Shown here one piece after another: positions 25,926-34,085 of a DNA stretch of 64,000 nucleotides. The position numbers and the translations under genes were made by a program. The stretch is taken from positions 1 to 64,000 of the forward strand of contig CANQRU010000010.1 in the NCBI GenBank assembly GCA_947626395.1. Direction: 5' to 3'. The stretch's first letter is position 1, and every line of letters begins with the position of its first letter. The DNA is from an uncultured Lachnospiraceae bacterium. GTDB taxonomy: Bacteria; Bacillota; Clostridia; Lachnospirales; Lachnospiraceae. The notes under the pieces were generated by a model. The model was given only the letters and a program-made list of their open reading frames with translations. It did not search any database and was not told where the DNA came from.

Positions 25926-26672
25926 ATGACGCGCGAGGAAGTATTGACATACGTAAAGGAACAGTATGATACCGAACCGGATTATCCCTGGCAGGGCGAT
26001 CCGGACAGCGCGGTCCTGCGCCATGCGGACACCCGCAAATGGTACGGCCTTCTCATGTATGTGAGCCGCCGCAGGCTGGGGCTTGCAGATCCGGAACCGG
26101 CGGATATCCTGAACCTGAAATGCGATCCTGCCATGGGAGATATCCTGCGGTCGGAGCCCGGCATTTTCCCGGCCTATCATATGAGCCATACAGAATGGAT
26201 CTCCGTCCTTCTGGACGGAACCGTCCCGAAGGACCGGGTCATGGATCTGATCGACATAAGCTACGCGCTTACGGCTTCGAAGAAGAAAAAGGAGCGGCTG
26301 CGCGGCCCGGCGGACTGGATCATCCCGGCGAATCCGAAGTATTACGACGTGGAAGCAGGCTTCCGGGAGAACCCCGTGATGGAGTGGAAGCAGACTGCCG
26401 GTATCAAAGTGGGCGATACGATTTACATGTATATGGCCGCCCCGGTCTGCGCGGTTCTCTATAAGTGCAGGGCCGTGGAAGTGAATATTCCGTATTCTTA
26501 TGAGGATGAGAACCTGACGATCCGAAAAGCCATGAAGATCGAGCTTCTGGAGCGTTACGCGCCGGACCGCTTTACCCGCGATTTTCTGAAAGGCTTCGGC
26601 GTCTACGCGGTCCGCAGCCAGAGGAAGATTCCTCACAGTCTGAGCTGTGAGATGAGCGGACAGCCGGGCTGA
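25926..26672 (+). CDS. MmcQ/YjbR-domain protein fused to a PUA-like domain
   Basis: A 248-residue protein. Residues 1-115 match the MmcQ/YjbR fold (CyaY-like DNA-binding): an N-terminal helix, DSAVLRHADTRKWYGLLM, then KCDPAMGDILRSEPGIFPAYHMS and WISVLLDGTV. Residues about 130-245 resemble a PUA/EVE-like domain (WIIPANPKYYDV, then IKVGDTIYMY and a C-terminal strand). EVE-type domains bind modified bases. No partner gene is adjacent. The fusion is family-typical in Lachnospiraceae as far as I know; its function is unknown. Confidence 0.75.
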   Translation: MTREEVLTYVKEQYDTEPDYPWQGDPDSAVLRHADTRKWYGLLMYVSRRRLGLADPEPADILNLKCDPAMGDILRSEPGIFPAYHMSHTEWISVLLDGTVPKDRVMDLIDISYALTASKKKKERLRGPADWIIPANPKYYDVEAGFRENPVMEWKQTAGIKVGDTIYMYMAAPVCAVLYKCRAVEVNIPYSYEDENLTIRKAMKIELLERYAPDRFTRDFLKGFGVYAVRSQRKIPHSLSCEMSGQPG

Positions 26673-26765
26673 GCGGAATGAATTTTTCAGCGAGTTTAAA
26701 ACGGCCCGCTGCAAGTATGGATCCGGATGAAAAAGGGTATCCTAATCCTGCAAACGTAATCAGGA

Positions 26766-26820
26766 GGCTGCCGCGAAACGGCGGAATCTCTGTCAGAGAG
26801 GATAACGTTTCGCGGCGGCC
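26766..26820 (+). promoter_or_regulatory. Long nested hairpin before the DUF1540 gene
   Basis: GGCTGCCGCGAAACG (26766-26780) pairs with CGTTTCGCGGCGGCC (26806-26820), with one G-T pair. An inner stem, TCTCT-GTC-AGAGA (26787-26799), is enclosed. Only TTCATTT follows, so termination would be weak. It may end the MmcQ-like gene or regulate the DUF1540 mRNA, whose ribosome site is 16 nt further on. Confidence 0.65.
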
Positions 26821-26849
26821 TTCATTTATCCATGCAGGAGGACATGATC

Positions 26850-27164
26850 ATGACCAAACTGGAATGCAGCGTAACAAACTGCCTGCACAACGCGGAAAAC
26901 CGCTGCTGTAAACAGGCGATCATCGTGGACGGGAGCGAGGCGCACAAAAACAGCGAGACATGCTGCGGAAGCTTCGATGAGAGCAGCGACGGTTCGTACA
27001 AGAATCTGTTCAAGTCGCCGGAGAGCCGGCTGGAGATCGACTGCGAGGCCGTCAACTGCGTCTACAACCGGGAACGCCGCTGCGAGGCGGAGCGGATCGG
27101 AATCGTAGGCGACGGGGCTTCCGAGGCCGAACAGACGGAGTGCGCCACGTTTCTGCTGAGGTGA
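26850..27164 (+). CDS. Protein with two DUF1540 cysteine domains
   Basis: A 104-residue protein made of two DUF1540 units, each beginning C-x4-C (CSVTNC and CEAVNC), then a Cys or two after about seven residues (NRCC, RRC), and ending in a further Cys (TCCGSF, ECATF). The pattern suggests metal binding; the role is unknown, though DUF1540 proteins recur in spore-forming clostridia. The ATG at 26850 has AGGAGG 8 nt upstream; earlier in-frame ATGs at 26832 and 26844 overlap or crowd that site. Confidence 0.75.
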   Translation: MTKLECSVTNCLHNAENRCCKQAIIVDGSEAHKNSETCCGSFDESSDGSYKNLFKSPESRLEIDCEAVNCVYNRERRCEAERIGIVGDGASEAEQTECATFLLR

Positions 27165-27191
27165 AGGATTTAAGAAAATGGTTCCGCAAAG

Positions 27192-27226
27192 GTCCTCCGT
27201 GATTCTTATCATGGAGGACTCTTTTT
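27192..27226 (+). terminator. Terminator after the DUF1540 gene
   Basis: GTCCTCCGTGAT (27192-27203) pairs with ATCATGGAGGAC (27208-27219) across TCTT, with one G-T pair, followed by TCTTTTT. Confidence 0.9.
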
Positions 27227-27347
27227 GCGGAAGAAGATTTCACAGTCTGCCGGGATGGTCGGAGGACTATGTAAATTTCATTTTTCAGGCCTGGCGATGA
27301 TTTTCAGATCTGACAAAAAGGGCCTGACAAAAATTTTCACAAAAGGC

Positions 27348-27376
27348 TTGACAATTTACAAAACAGCATATATACT
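27348..27376 (+). promoter_or_regulatory. Promoter of the tRNA-Val/tRNA-Met unit
   Basis: TTGACA (27348-27353) and TATACT (27371-27376) are 17 bp apart, 31 bp before the first tRNA. An imperfect copy of the -35 neighbourhood (AAAAGGGCCTGACA) lies at about 27316-27329. Confidence 0.85.
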
Positions 27377-27407
27377 GATTAGGCAGTCGCGAAAGACGCG
27401 TTGTTAT

Positions 27408-27480
27408 GGGGTCATAGCTCAGCTGGGAGAGCACCTGCCTTACAAGCAGGGGGTCACAGGTTCGAGCCCTGTTGGCCCCA
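27408..27480 (+). tRNA. tRNA-Val (anticodon TAC)
   Basis: A 73-nt cloverleaf. The acceptor GGGGTCA pairs with TGGCCCC, the discriminator is A, and CCA is not encoded. The anticodon stem CCTGC/GCAGG encloses the loop CTTACAA with anticodon TAC. The T arm has GGTTCGAGCCC. Confidence 0.96.
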
Positions 27481-27491
27481 TATCCCACGAT

Positions 27492-27565
27492 GGCGGAATA
27501 GCTCAGTTGGCTAGAGCACACGGTTCATACCCGTGGTGTCGAGAGTTCGAATCTCCCTTCCGCTA
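27492..27565 (+). tRNA. tRNA-Met (anticodon CAT)
   Basis: A 74-nt cloverleaf. The acceptor GGCGGAA pairs with TTCCGCT (G-T at the first pair) and the discriminator is A. The anticodon stem CACGG/CCGTG encloses TTCATAC with anticodon CAT. Its sequence resembles the Bacillus elongator Met tRNA (GGCTAGAGC D loop, ACGGTTCATACCCGT), rather than initiator or the lysidine-modified Ile tRNA. Confidence 0.93.
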
Positions 27566-27572
27566 TTTTATG

Positions 27573-27603
27573 AATACCAGCTGGCAGAACAGCTGGTATT
27601 TTT
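27573..27603 (+). terminator. Terminator of the tRNA unit
   Basis: AATACCAGCTG (27573-27583) pairs perfectly with CAGCTGGTATT (27590-27600), which runs into TTTT. Confidence 0.9.
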
Positions 27604-27713
27604 GTGCGTTTCTGTTTCTTGCTTTCCTGAACGATTTGCAGTAAAATCTGATCTATACAGGACAGACCGGCTGCCGAAAAATTCCGAAAAGCTGATCGGG
27701 GATATCGGCGGGA

Positions 27714-27783
27714 AAACAGAGAAGTAACAGAAAGAAAAACGACGAGCGGAAACAGAGCAGTAACAGGAAGAAAAGTCAACGGG
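27714..27783 (+). repeat. Tandem duplication upstream of the SGNH hydrolase
   Basis: A purine-rich unit starting AAACAGAGAAGTAACAGAAAG (27714-27749) is repeated with changes at 27750-27783. It reaches to about 25 bp before the start codon and contains no coding sequence. Confidence 0.75.
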
Positions 27784-27806
27784 AAATCCGGGGAGAAGAG
27801 GAGAAT

Positions 27807-28508
27807 ATGGCAGAGACAAAGGAATCCATGAACGAAACGATGAAAGCCATCGGCGAACAGATGGCGGCACATATGAAAAAGGAGCAGGCCGGTAAGGTGC
27901 GCAGCTATCGGGCCCTGAACCGCGTGGCAAAGAAGGGGCAGATCCTTTTCACCGGTTCGTCCCTGATGGAGCAGTTTCCGGTGGCGGAGCTGGCCGCGAG
28001 TCACGATCTTGGGAAGACCGTCTACAACCGCGGCATCGGCGGTACGACGACCGAGGATTTCCTGCGGGAGATCGATGCGGTACTCTTTGACCTGGAGCCG
28101 TCGGTGGTATTTATCAATATCGGCACCAACGATATCCGTGAGTGGGACGACGGCCGCGACTGGATGGAAAGCCTTCTTGCCAATTACGAGAAGATCCTTA
28201 AGCAGTGCAGGGAGCGTCTGCCGCAGACAAAGGTATATGTGATGGCGTATTATCCGGTGAACGCGGGCGTGGACTTAAGTCCCGGCGCTCAGGGGATGCT
28301 GAAGGTGCGTACCAATGAGAATGTCCGCCTGGTTAACGGGAAAGTGGCGGAGCTCGCCGCCCGGTACGGTTATGAGTACATTGATGTCAATGAAGGTCTG
28401 ACGGACGCGGATGGGAACCTGAAGGCGGAATATACGATCGAGGGCGTGCATATGTACGCGGAGGCGTATGAGATCGTGTACCGGAATCTGCAGAAATATC
28501 TGGAGTAA
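27807..28508 (+). CDS. SGNH/GDSL-type hydrolase
   Basis: A 233-residue esterase or lipase-like protein of the SGNH fold. Block I reads FTGSSLMEQFP (Ser nucleophile, GSS in place of GDS), block II NRGIGGTTT, block III NIGTNDI, and block V EGVHM, where the usual Asp is Glu. There is no signal peptide, so it is cytoplasmic. Substrate is unknown; relatives act on acyl esters or as PAF-acetylhydrolase-like enzymes. The ATG follows GAGAAGAGGAG. The YbaK gene follows 2 nt later. Confidence 0.85.
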   Translation: MAETKESMNETMKAIGEQMAAHMKKEQAGKVRSYRALNRVAKKGQILFTGSSLMEQFPVAELAASHDLGKTVYNRGIGGTTTEDFLREIDAVLFDLEPSVVFINIGTNDIREWDDGRDWMESLLANYEKILKQCRERLPQTKVYVMAYYPVNAGVDLSPGAQGMLKVRTNENVRLVNGKVAELAARYGYEYIDVNEGLTDADGNLKAEYTIEGVHMYAEAYEIVYRNLQKYLE

Positions 28509-28510
28509 TT

Positions 28511-28984
28511 ATGGAAGAGAAAACAAATGTCATGCGTGTTCTGGATCAGAAGAAGATCCCGTACAGAAGTCACACCTACGACCTTCCGGCCGCGACCAGC
28601 GGCGAGGAGATCGCCAGGGCGCTTGGGGAGGATGTGAGCCGAGTCTTCAAGACCCTGGTGACGGTCGGAAAGAGCGGGCAGAATTATGTCTTTGTGATCC
28701 CTGTGGCGGAGGAGCTGGATCTGAAAAAAGCCGCGAAGGCGGTGGGGGAAAAGTCCATCGATATGGTTAAGGCGAAAGAACTGCTGCCGCTGACCGGTTA
28801 TATTCACGGCGGCTGCTCGCCCATCGGCATGAAGAAATTCTTTAAGACCACGATCCACGAGTCGGTGAAAGAGATGGACGTATTCTATTTCAGCGCCGGG
28901 AAGGTGGGCTGCCAGGTAGAAGTGAGCCCGGCGGATCTGGCAAAGGTGATCCGGTACGGGACGGCGGATGTAGTGGTGAAGTGA
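28511..28984 (+). CDS. ybaK: YbaK-type aminoacyl-tRNA deacylase
   Basis: A 157-residue Cys-tRNA(Pro)/Cys-tRNA(Cys) deacylase-like protein that hydrolyses misacylated tRNA. The typical segments VFKTLV, VFVIPV and GGCSPIGMKK are present, and length is normal for the family. It starts 2 nt after the SGNH hydrolase stop, so the two are co-transcribed. Confidence 0.9.
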   Translation: MEEKTNVMRVLDQKKIPYRSHTYDLPAATSGEEIARALGEDVSRVFKTLVTVGKSGQNYVFVIPVAEELDLKKAAKAVGEKSIDMVKAKELLPLTGYIHGGCSPIGMKKFFKTTIHESVKEMDVFYFSAGKVGCQVEVSPADLAKVIRYGTADVVVK

Positions 28985-29050
28985 GAGGCAGGCGTTAATG
29001 CCGATAAAGGGGAATCGGTATCTGCGATAAGGCTGCGAATGAACATTATA

Positions 29051-29079
29051 TGGACTTTTCTGCAAGAATATGTTAATAT
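29051..29079 (+). promoter_or_regulatory. Putative promoter of the kinase/FHA cluster
   Basis: TGGACT (29051-29056) and TAATAT (29074-29079) are 17 bp apart, about 60 bp before the kinase start. It is the only plausible vegetative promoter for the seven-gene cluster. The match is moderate and another sigma factor could be involved. Confidence 0.4.
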
Positions 29080-29140
29080 TTATCCATAAATAGTCGGAAA
29101 AGTCACGAACTCAAGAGAAAAATAATTGGGAGAAACAGCA

Positions 29141-32100
29141 ATGAGTAATGATCTTTGCTATAATTGCTTTAGAGAGAAGCCGGAAGATACCGCGGGAAGC
29201 AGCTGCCCTTATTGCGGATATGATCCGAATACCGATCTGCATAAATATCCGCTGGCACTGCCGGGCGGAACGATCCTTGCCGGCCGCTACATTCTGGGAA
29301 GGGTTCTGGGGCAGGGCGGTTTCGGGATTACCTATGTGGCGCAGGACTGGCAGACAAAGTCGCTGGTCGCGGTCAAGGAATACCTACCGGATACTATGGC
29401 GACCAGAACAGGCGGCGCTTCCGTGTCTCCGTATTCTGGTGAACGCGAGGAGAGCTTCCGGTACGGTAAGGAGTGCTTCCTGCAGGAAGCGCAGACGCTC
29501 GCAGAATTTATCGGGAACCCCAATATCGTTCGGATACACAGCTATTTTGAGGAAAACGGAACGGCTTATTTCGTTATGGATTATGTCGCCGGGATCAGTT
29601 TCCAGAAATACATCGAAAACAATGGCGGCAAGATTTCCTGGGAGGATGCGGAGCGGATCCTCCTGCCGGTCATGACTGCGCTGGGCGCGGTACACAGCAG
29701 GGGAATCATTCACCGGGACGTGACGCCGGATAATATTTATATCACAGCAGACGGGACAGTAAAGCTTTTAGACTTCGGCGCTGCCAGATACAGTCTGGGC
29801 AATCAGAGCCGGAGCCTTGATGTGGTCTTAAAGCATGGTTTCGCGCCTAAAGAACAGTATACCCGGAAAGGGCGGCAGAGCAGTTACACGGATGTGTATT
29901 CTCTGGCGGCTACTTTTTACTATGCGGTTACGGGGCGCACACCGCCGGATTCTGTAGACCGCGTGGATGAGGATGACCTGTTTTCTCCAAGTTCTCTCGG
30001 AATTAAGATACCAAAACAGGTAGAAGACGCGATCTTGAAAGGAATGAGCGTACAGGCGGCGGATCGTTTCCAGACCATGGACGACTTCCGAGCGGCGCTG
30101 ACAGGGAAGGCCGGACAGGACACGGAAGACAGTGCTGACCATATACGGTCCGATGATCCCGGGAAGGATATTTCGGAAACCCTGAAGGAGTCTATTGAAG
30201 AAAAGAGCATCGGGGGAAAAGAGATTAGCACAAATGACGGCTGGAACGACAGAAAGAGCGGCAGCAGGAAGTGGCTGCGCCCTGTGGCCTTGGGGGCTGT
30301 CGGCGTTCTTGTGCTTGCCATTGTTCTGGCTGTGGTCCCGAGGGGCAAAAAGGAAGCGGCTTATCAGGGAGATACGACGCGGACGACAGCTGCGGCGGCC
30401 GGATCTGACGGGCGCCGCCTGACCGGAGGACAAGGGAATGGGGCTGCCGTGAGCGGCGGATCCCAGTCGGGAACGGCCACTGAGACGGTTACAGGCAATA
30501 CCTCCGGCAATCTGAGCAACGGCGGATATCTGTGCAGTCAGGGATCGGCAGTTTATATGTGGCTTCCGGGCAGCGGTATGATCCATGTGCTGGCGAACGG
30601 CGGCGGAGACGCAGAAGTATATAAAGAAGGCGATATCAGCGCAGTCAGCATGGTCAATGATATGCTGTATTTTCTGGATGCCGATCATCAGGTCTGCCGG
30701 ATGAACCGGGACGGTTCGCAGGAGGAGGTTCTGCTGACAGGTAGTGATACAGGCGATATCTGGAATCTGATCATGTCGGAAAAGGCTGCTTATATAGTGT
30801 GTATCGGATCGAGCGGGACTCATATTTACCGATCGGAACTGGATGTCAGCGGCAGACTGGGAGACACGCGCGAAATCACGGATAACTGTTACAATATTAA
30901 TTCCGTCGTATTGGATGACGGATGGCTGTATTATCCGGACAGAACAACTTACGGAAAAGATATCTGCCGCATACCGGCGGATGGTTCCGAAGAGCCTGAG
31001 GTGCTGTGCAGCTTTGACGGCGTCTGTGCTTCCCTGGTGGAAGAAGGCGGTTATCTTTATGCGGCGGTAAGCCCTAACAATATATACCGGATCGATCCGC
31101 AGGATGGATCTGAGGAACTTCTCGCAGCGCAGGTGGGCGGGGATGGCTCTTCTGTTTCAACTCTCAATGTGTATCGGGGGAATGTACTCTGCGCAGTCAG
31201 CTATCCGCCTGCGGATGACCGGACCAACTGCCTGGTCCGGATATCGTCGGGAGTGCAGAAGGTGATCTATCAGGCAGCCGCTTCAGAATCTCTGTCCGAT
31301 ATCAATCTTGCAGACACGGATCCGAATGCTATCAAGGTTATGGCGCTGATCGATAACGGCGTAGGGACGCGTATTCTGCTGACAGATATGAACGGAAGCG
31401 ACGCATCGGTGTACGGCGCGGCGTCATCCGGCATAGAAGGTAATATCCAGGCGAATCTGGTCAATGGCAGCTTCGCGGTCGAGGATGAAGATTCCTACTA
31501 TTACGCGATAAGATCCGGTATCGTCAAAGTTGATAAATCCTCGGGAAATGCTGTGATACTGACCGGAAGGGATGCCGAATATCTGAATGTTTATGGTGAT
31601 TCGCTTTATTATCTGAGCAATGGCGATCTGTGGGGCATCGGTAAGGATGGCAGAGATGAGGCATGCCTCCTGGAAGGCCAGAAATATGAAAGCATGATCA
31701 TAGTTGACGGATATTGTTATGTATATAATGGAGATCCGGGGTGTTTGACCCGGATTCCGCTGAACAGCAATTCGTCGGCGAACGTTGTGGCGGATGATAT
31801 GCTGGGTGAGGAGAAATATCTGATTCTTGACGATTACGTTTATTATTGTGATGACGCCGATATGGATGTGTATCGGGTACATACGGATGGAAGCGGCAGG
31901 GAATTCCTCTGTAAAGATCTTGGACATTGGCCTAATTTCTATGACGATTGGATTTACTGGAGCGATCTTACCGGCGGAATATGGAGGATGAGGTTAGACG
32001 GCAGCCGGGTTGAGACCAGCTGGACCAGAACCGGCGGTGTATCGTGTTGCTGGAATCTGGCTATATATAAGGATACTTTTTATTTCATGGATACCGATGA

Positions 32101-32605
32101 TTCGATCTACCGCATGAACATGGACGGAAGCGGGCTGAGAAAAATTGCAGATCCGAATGAACTGGGATGCACTTATATTTACGACATTAATTTTGTGGAT
32201 GAATGGATGCTGGTAGACGCCTATTCATCGGTAATCGCGATCAATCTTAACGACGGCAGGAAGGTCGTAAATCCGGGTCTGGAGAACGGCGAGGTGACGC
32301 CGATCGAGCCAGTATCGCAGGCACAGAATGACAACAGCGAATACATACTGCCGGAAAGCGATTCCAGGTATTATACGGCGGCTGAACTTAGGGGATACTC
32401 TGCCGATGAGCTCCGCCTTGCCAGGAACGAGATCTATGCACGGTACGGATGCACGTTTAAGTCAGCGGATCTGCAGGCGTACTTCGATTCCAAATCCTGG
32501 TACCGGAAGGGCACCAGGGCGGCGAGCAGCTTTTCAACTACCGAGTTCAATCCGTATGAGAGGGCTAATATTGATATGATCAAGAGTGTTGAGGCCGAAA
32601 AATAG
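29141..32605 (+). CDS. Transmembrane receptor-like Ser/Thr kinase with propeller and YARHG domains
   Basis: A 1154-residue protein. Residues 1-30 hold a zinc ribbon (CYNC and CPYC). The kinase domain (about 45-325) has LGQGGFGITY, the ATP-binding Lys in VAVKEY (K79), HRDVTPDN (H191, D193; Thr replaces the usual catalytic-loop Lys) and DFG. A Ser/Gly-rich linker surrounds one TM helix (about 378-400). The outer part consists of repeats of the form YWSDLTGGIWRM-x-DGS, suggesting a DUF5050-like beta propeller. A YARHG domain closes it (about 1075-1150, LRLARNEIYARYG). Its sensor is quite unlike the PASTA domains of PrkC. It begins the seven-gene cluster. ATG 29141 follows GGGAG; a TTG at 29126 is less likely. 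Confidence 0.88.
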   Translation: MSNDLCYNCFREKPEDTAGSSCPYCGYDPNTDLHKYPLALPGGTILAGRYILGRVLGQGGFGITYVAQDWQTKSLVAVKEYLPDTMATRTGGASVSPYSGEREESFRYGKECFLQEAQTLAEFIGNPNIVRIHSYFEENGTAYFVMDYVAGISFQKYIENNGGKISWEDAERILLPVMTALGAVHSRGIIHRDVTPDNIYITADGTVKLLDFGAARYSLGNQSRSLDVVLKHGFAPKEQYTRKGRQSSYTDVYSLAATFYYAVTGRTPPDSVDRVDEDDLFSPSSLGIKIPKQVEDAILKGMSVQAADRFQTMDDFRAALTGKAGQDTEDSADHIRSDDPGKDISETLKESIEEKSIGGKEISTNDGWNDRKSGSRKWLRPVALGAVGVLVLAIVLAVVPRGKKEAAYQGDTTRTTAAAAGSDGRRLTGGQGNGAAVSGGSQSGTATETVTGNTSGNLSNGGYLCSQGSAVYMWLPGSGMIHVLANGGGDAEVYKEGDISAVSMVNDMLYFLDADHQVCRMNRDGSQEEVLLTGSDTGDIWNLIMSEKAAYIVCIGSSGTHIYRSELDVSGRLGDTREITDNCYNINSVVLDDGWLYYPDRTTYGKDICRIPADGSEEPEVLCSFDGVCASLVEEGGYLYAAVSPNNIYRIDPQDGSEELLAAQVGGDGSSVSTLNVYRGNVLCAVSYPPADDRTNCLVRISSGVQKVIYQAAASESLSDINLADTDPNAIKVMALIDNGVGTRILLTDMNGSDASVYGAASSGIEGNIQANLVNGSFAVEDEDSYYYAIRSGIVKVDKSSGNAVILTGRDAEYLNVYGDSLYYLSNGDLWGIGKDGRDEACLLEGQKYESMIIVDGYCYVYNGDPGCLTRIPLNSNSSANVVADDMLGEEKYLILDDYVYYCDDADMDVYRVHTDGSGREFLCKDLGHWPNFYDDWIYWSDLTGGIWRMRLDGSRVETSWTRTGGVSCCWNLAIYKDTFYFMDTDDSIYRMNMDGSGLRKIADPNELGCTYIYDINFVDEWMLVDAYSSVIAINLNDGRKVVNPGLENGEVTPIEPVSQAQNDNSEYILPESDSRYYTAAELRGYSADELRLARNEIYARYGCTFKSADLQAYFDSKSWYRKGTRAASSFSTTEFNPYERANIDMIKSVEAEK

Positions 32606-32663
32606 AAAAGCCGAAGATCAATGGCGCAGGATAAGCCCGGAAATGGGGGAAGGAAAGGGAACC

Positions 32664-34061
32664 ATGGGGAACCGGACATTTTTTGTGAAGGCCGGCAGCA
32701 AGGTCTCCAGGATCACCTGGAAGGATGTTTTCTCGGAGTACAGAGTAAAACACTCAAAGCAGGATCTGGAGTATGCGCTTTTGGCGGGAAGTTCGCTCGA
32801 TACGGCGACGGATGCTACTATGCTGCAGAAATGGCAGAGACCCTGGATTTTTTATCCGTTGCTGAAAGGCGGAATCGCGCTGATCGTGCTGATCTATGTG
32901 CTGCTTTACGGATCTTTCCTGCTGTTCGGCATGTCGGCCGTGTCCCTGATCCAGATGGCAGAGATCATTCCGCCGCTGATACCGCCCCTGATCCTGCTGG
33001 TGTTTTTCTGGGAGATGAATATTCCCCGCAATCTGTCTATCTATGAGGTGCTGGGAATCTTCCTGGTCGGCGGGCTTCTGTCCTTTACAGTCACTGGGTT
33101 TATGTTCCGGATGATAGACAGCGGTCTTCCCGCCGGGTACGCAGCTTTGCGGGAAGAACCGGCCAAGCTGGCGGCATCGGTGATCTTTCTAGCATTTCTG
33201 AGCAGAAAGAAGAAAATATACGGCATTACCGGTCTGGCGGTCGGGGCGGCGGTAGGCGCCGGATTCGGTGCGTTTGAATCGGTTTCTTATGCGATCGATT
33301 CAGCGGTGACGATCGATTCGATGGTATGGAACCAGCTTCTGCGGGGCGTACTTGCGCTGGGCGGCCATACGCTGTATTGCGCTCCCTATACGGCGGCAAT
33401 TGCCCTGCATATGAAAGATGGCAGGATGAGCGGCGAAAGCTTTCTGAACGCTGACTTTGCCCTTGCGTTCCTGTTCTCCTGCGCAGCCCATTTCTGCTGG
33501 AATACGGCGTTTTTCGATTCGGACGTTCTGGAGTTTGCCAAGATGGTCGCGATTACGGCGGCGCTATGGATGTTTGTGTTAAAGATTCTGCAGAAATGTC
33601 TCTACCAGGTAACGCAGGCTGCGGCCGCAGCGGGCGGACAGCTTCCGGTGGGCGGCACGGCATTCGGACGGGCCGCTTATAGCACAGTTAAAAAACAGGC
33701 GGCAGGGAAAGAGGCAGGACAGGCTGCGGGTACGCTCCGTTTGCGTTGTGTTCGGGGAAGCCTGCAGGGAAACGTCTGGGATGTGCCGGCAGGAAAGACG
33801 GTCACTGTGGGAAGAAGCGCTGATTGCGGCGTCTGTTTTCCGGATGCCGCCGCGGGTGTCAGCCGGCATCACTGCAGCGTTCAGTACACGGAATTTGGCT
33901 GGACCGTGAAGGATCTGAATTCCAGCTACGGGACATTCCTGGATAGGAAGACACAAGTGCTTCCGGATACAGAGATCAGGCTTCGTTCAGATAATCTGAT
34001 CTATATAGGAGGAAAGGAAAACGTACTGCAGGTCACCATTTTCCAAGGCGACAGCAGATAA
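32664..34061 (+). CDS. PrsW-like intramembrane protease fused to an FHA domain
   Basis: A 465-residue protein with about eight TM segments between residues 65 and 315, then a cytoplasmic linker and an FHA domain (about 355-460). PrsW hallmarks are visible: REEPAKL (E164, E165, K168, the EExxK motif), then FGAFESVSYA, and HTLYCAPY and HFCWN for the last motifs. PrsW cleaves anti-sigma factors such as RsiW. The FHA part contains GRSADCGVCFP, SRHHC and SSYGTFLD, with the Arg, Ser and Asn-type contacts used to bind phosphothreonine. ATG 32664 has GAAGGAAAGGG upstream; GTG 32586 and ATG 32643 have poor sites. Confidence 0.82.
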   Translation: MGNRTFFVKAGSKVSRITWKDVFSEYRVKHSKQDLEYALLAGSSLDTATDATMLQKWQRPWIFYPLLKGGIALIVLIYVLLYGSFLLFGMSAVSLIQMAEIIPPLIPPLILLVFFWEMNIPRNLSIYEVLGIFLVGGLLSFTVTGFMFRMIDSGLPAGYAALREEPAKLAASVIFLAFLSRKKKIYGITGLAVGAAVGAGFGAFESVSYAIDSAVTIDSMVWNQLLRGVLALGGHTLYCAPYTAAIALHMKDGRMSGESFLNADFALAFLFSCAAHFCWNTAFFDSDVLEFAKMVAITAALWMFVLKILQKCLYQVTQAAAAAGGQLPVGGTAFGRAAYSTVKKQAAGKEAGQAAGTLRLRCVRGSLQGNVWDVPAGKTVTVGRSADCGVCFPDAAAGVSRHHCSVQYTEFGWTVKDLNSSYGTFLDRKTQVLPDTEIRLRSDNLIYIGGKENVLQVTIFQGDSR

Positions 34062-34085
34062 AAATTATATTCAAGGAGGTCAACA

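Noticed and set aside
25732-25929. 65-codon Arg-rich frame before the MmcQ-like gene
   Set aside because: It runs through an intrinsic terminator, has poor start context and overlaps the next gene's start.
27316-27329. Second -35 copy (AAAAGGGCCTGACA) upstream of the tRNA promoter
   Set aside because: No matching -10 at a suitable distance; it looks like a local duplication only.
27225-27644. 139-codon frame over the tRNA pair
   Set aside because: It reads through a promoter, two tRNAs and the following terminator.
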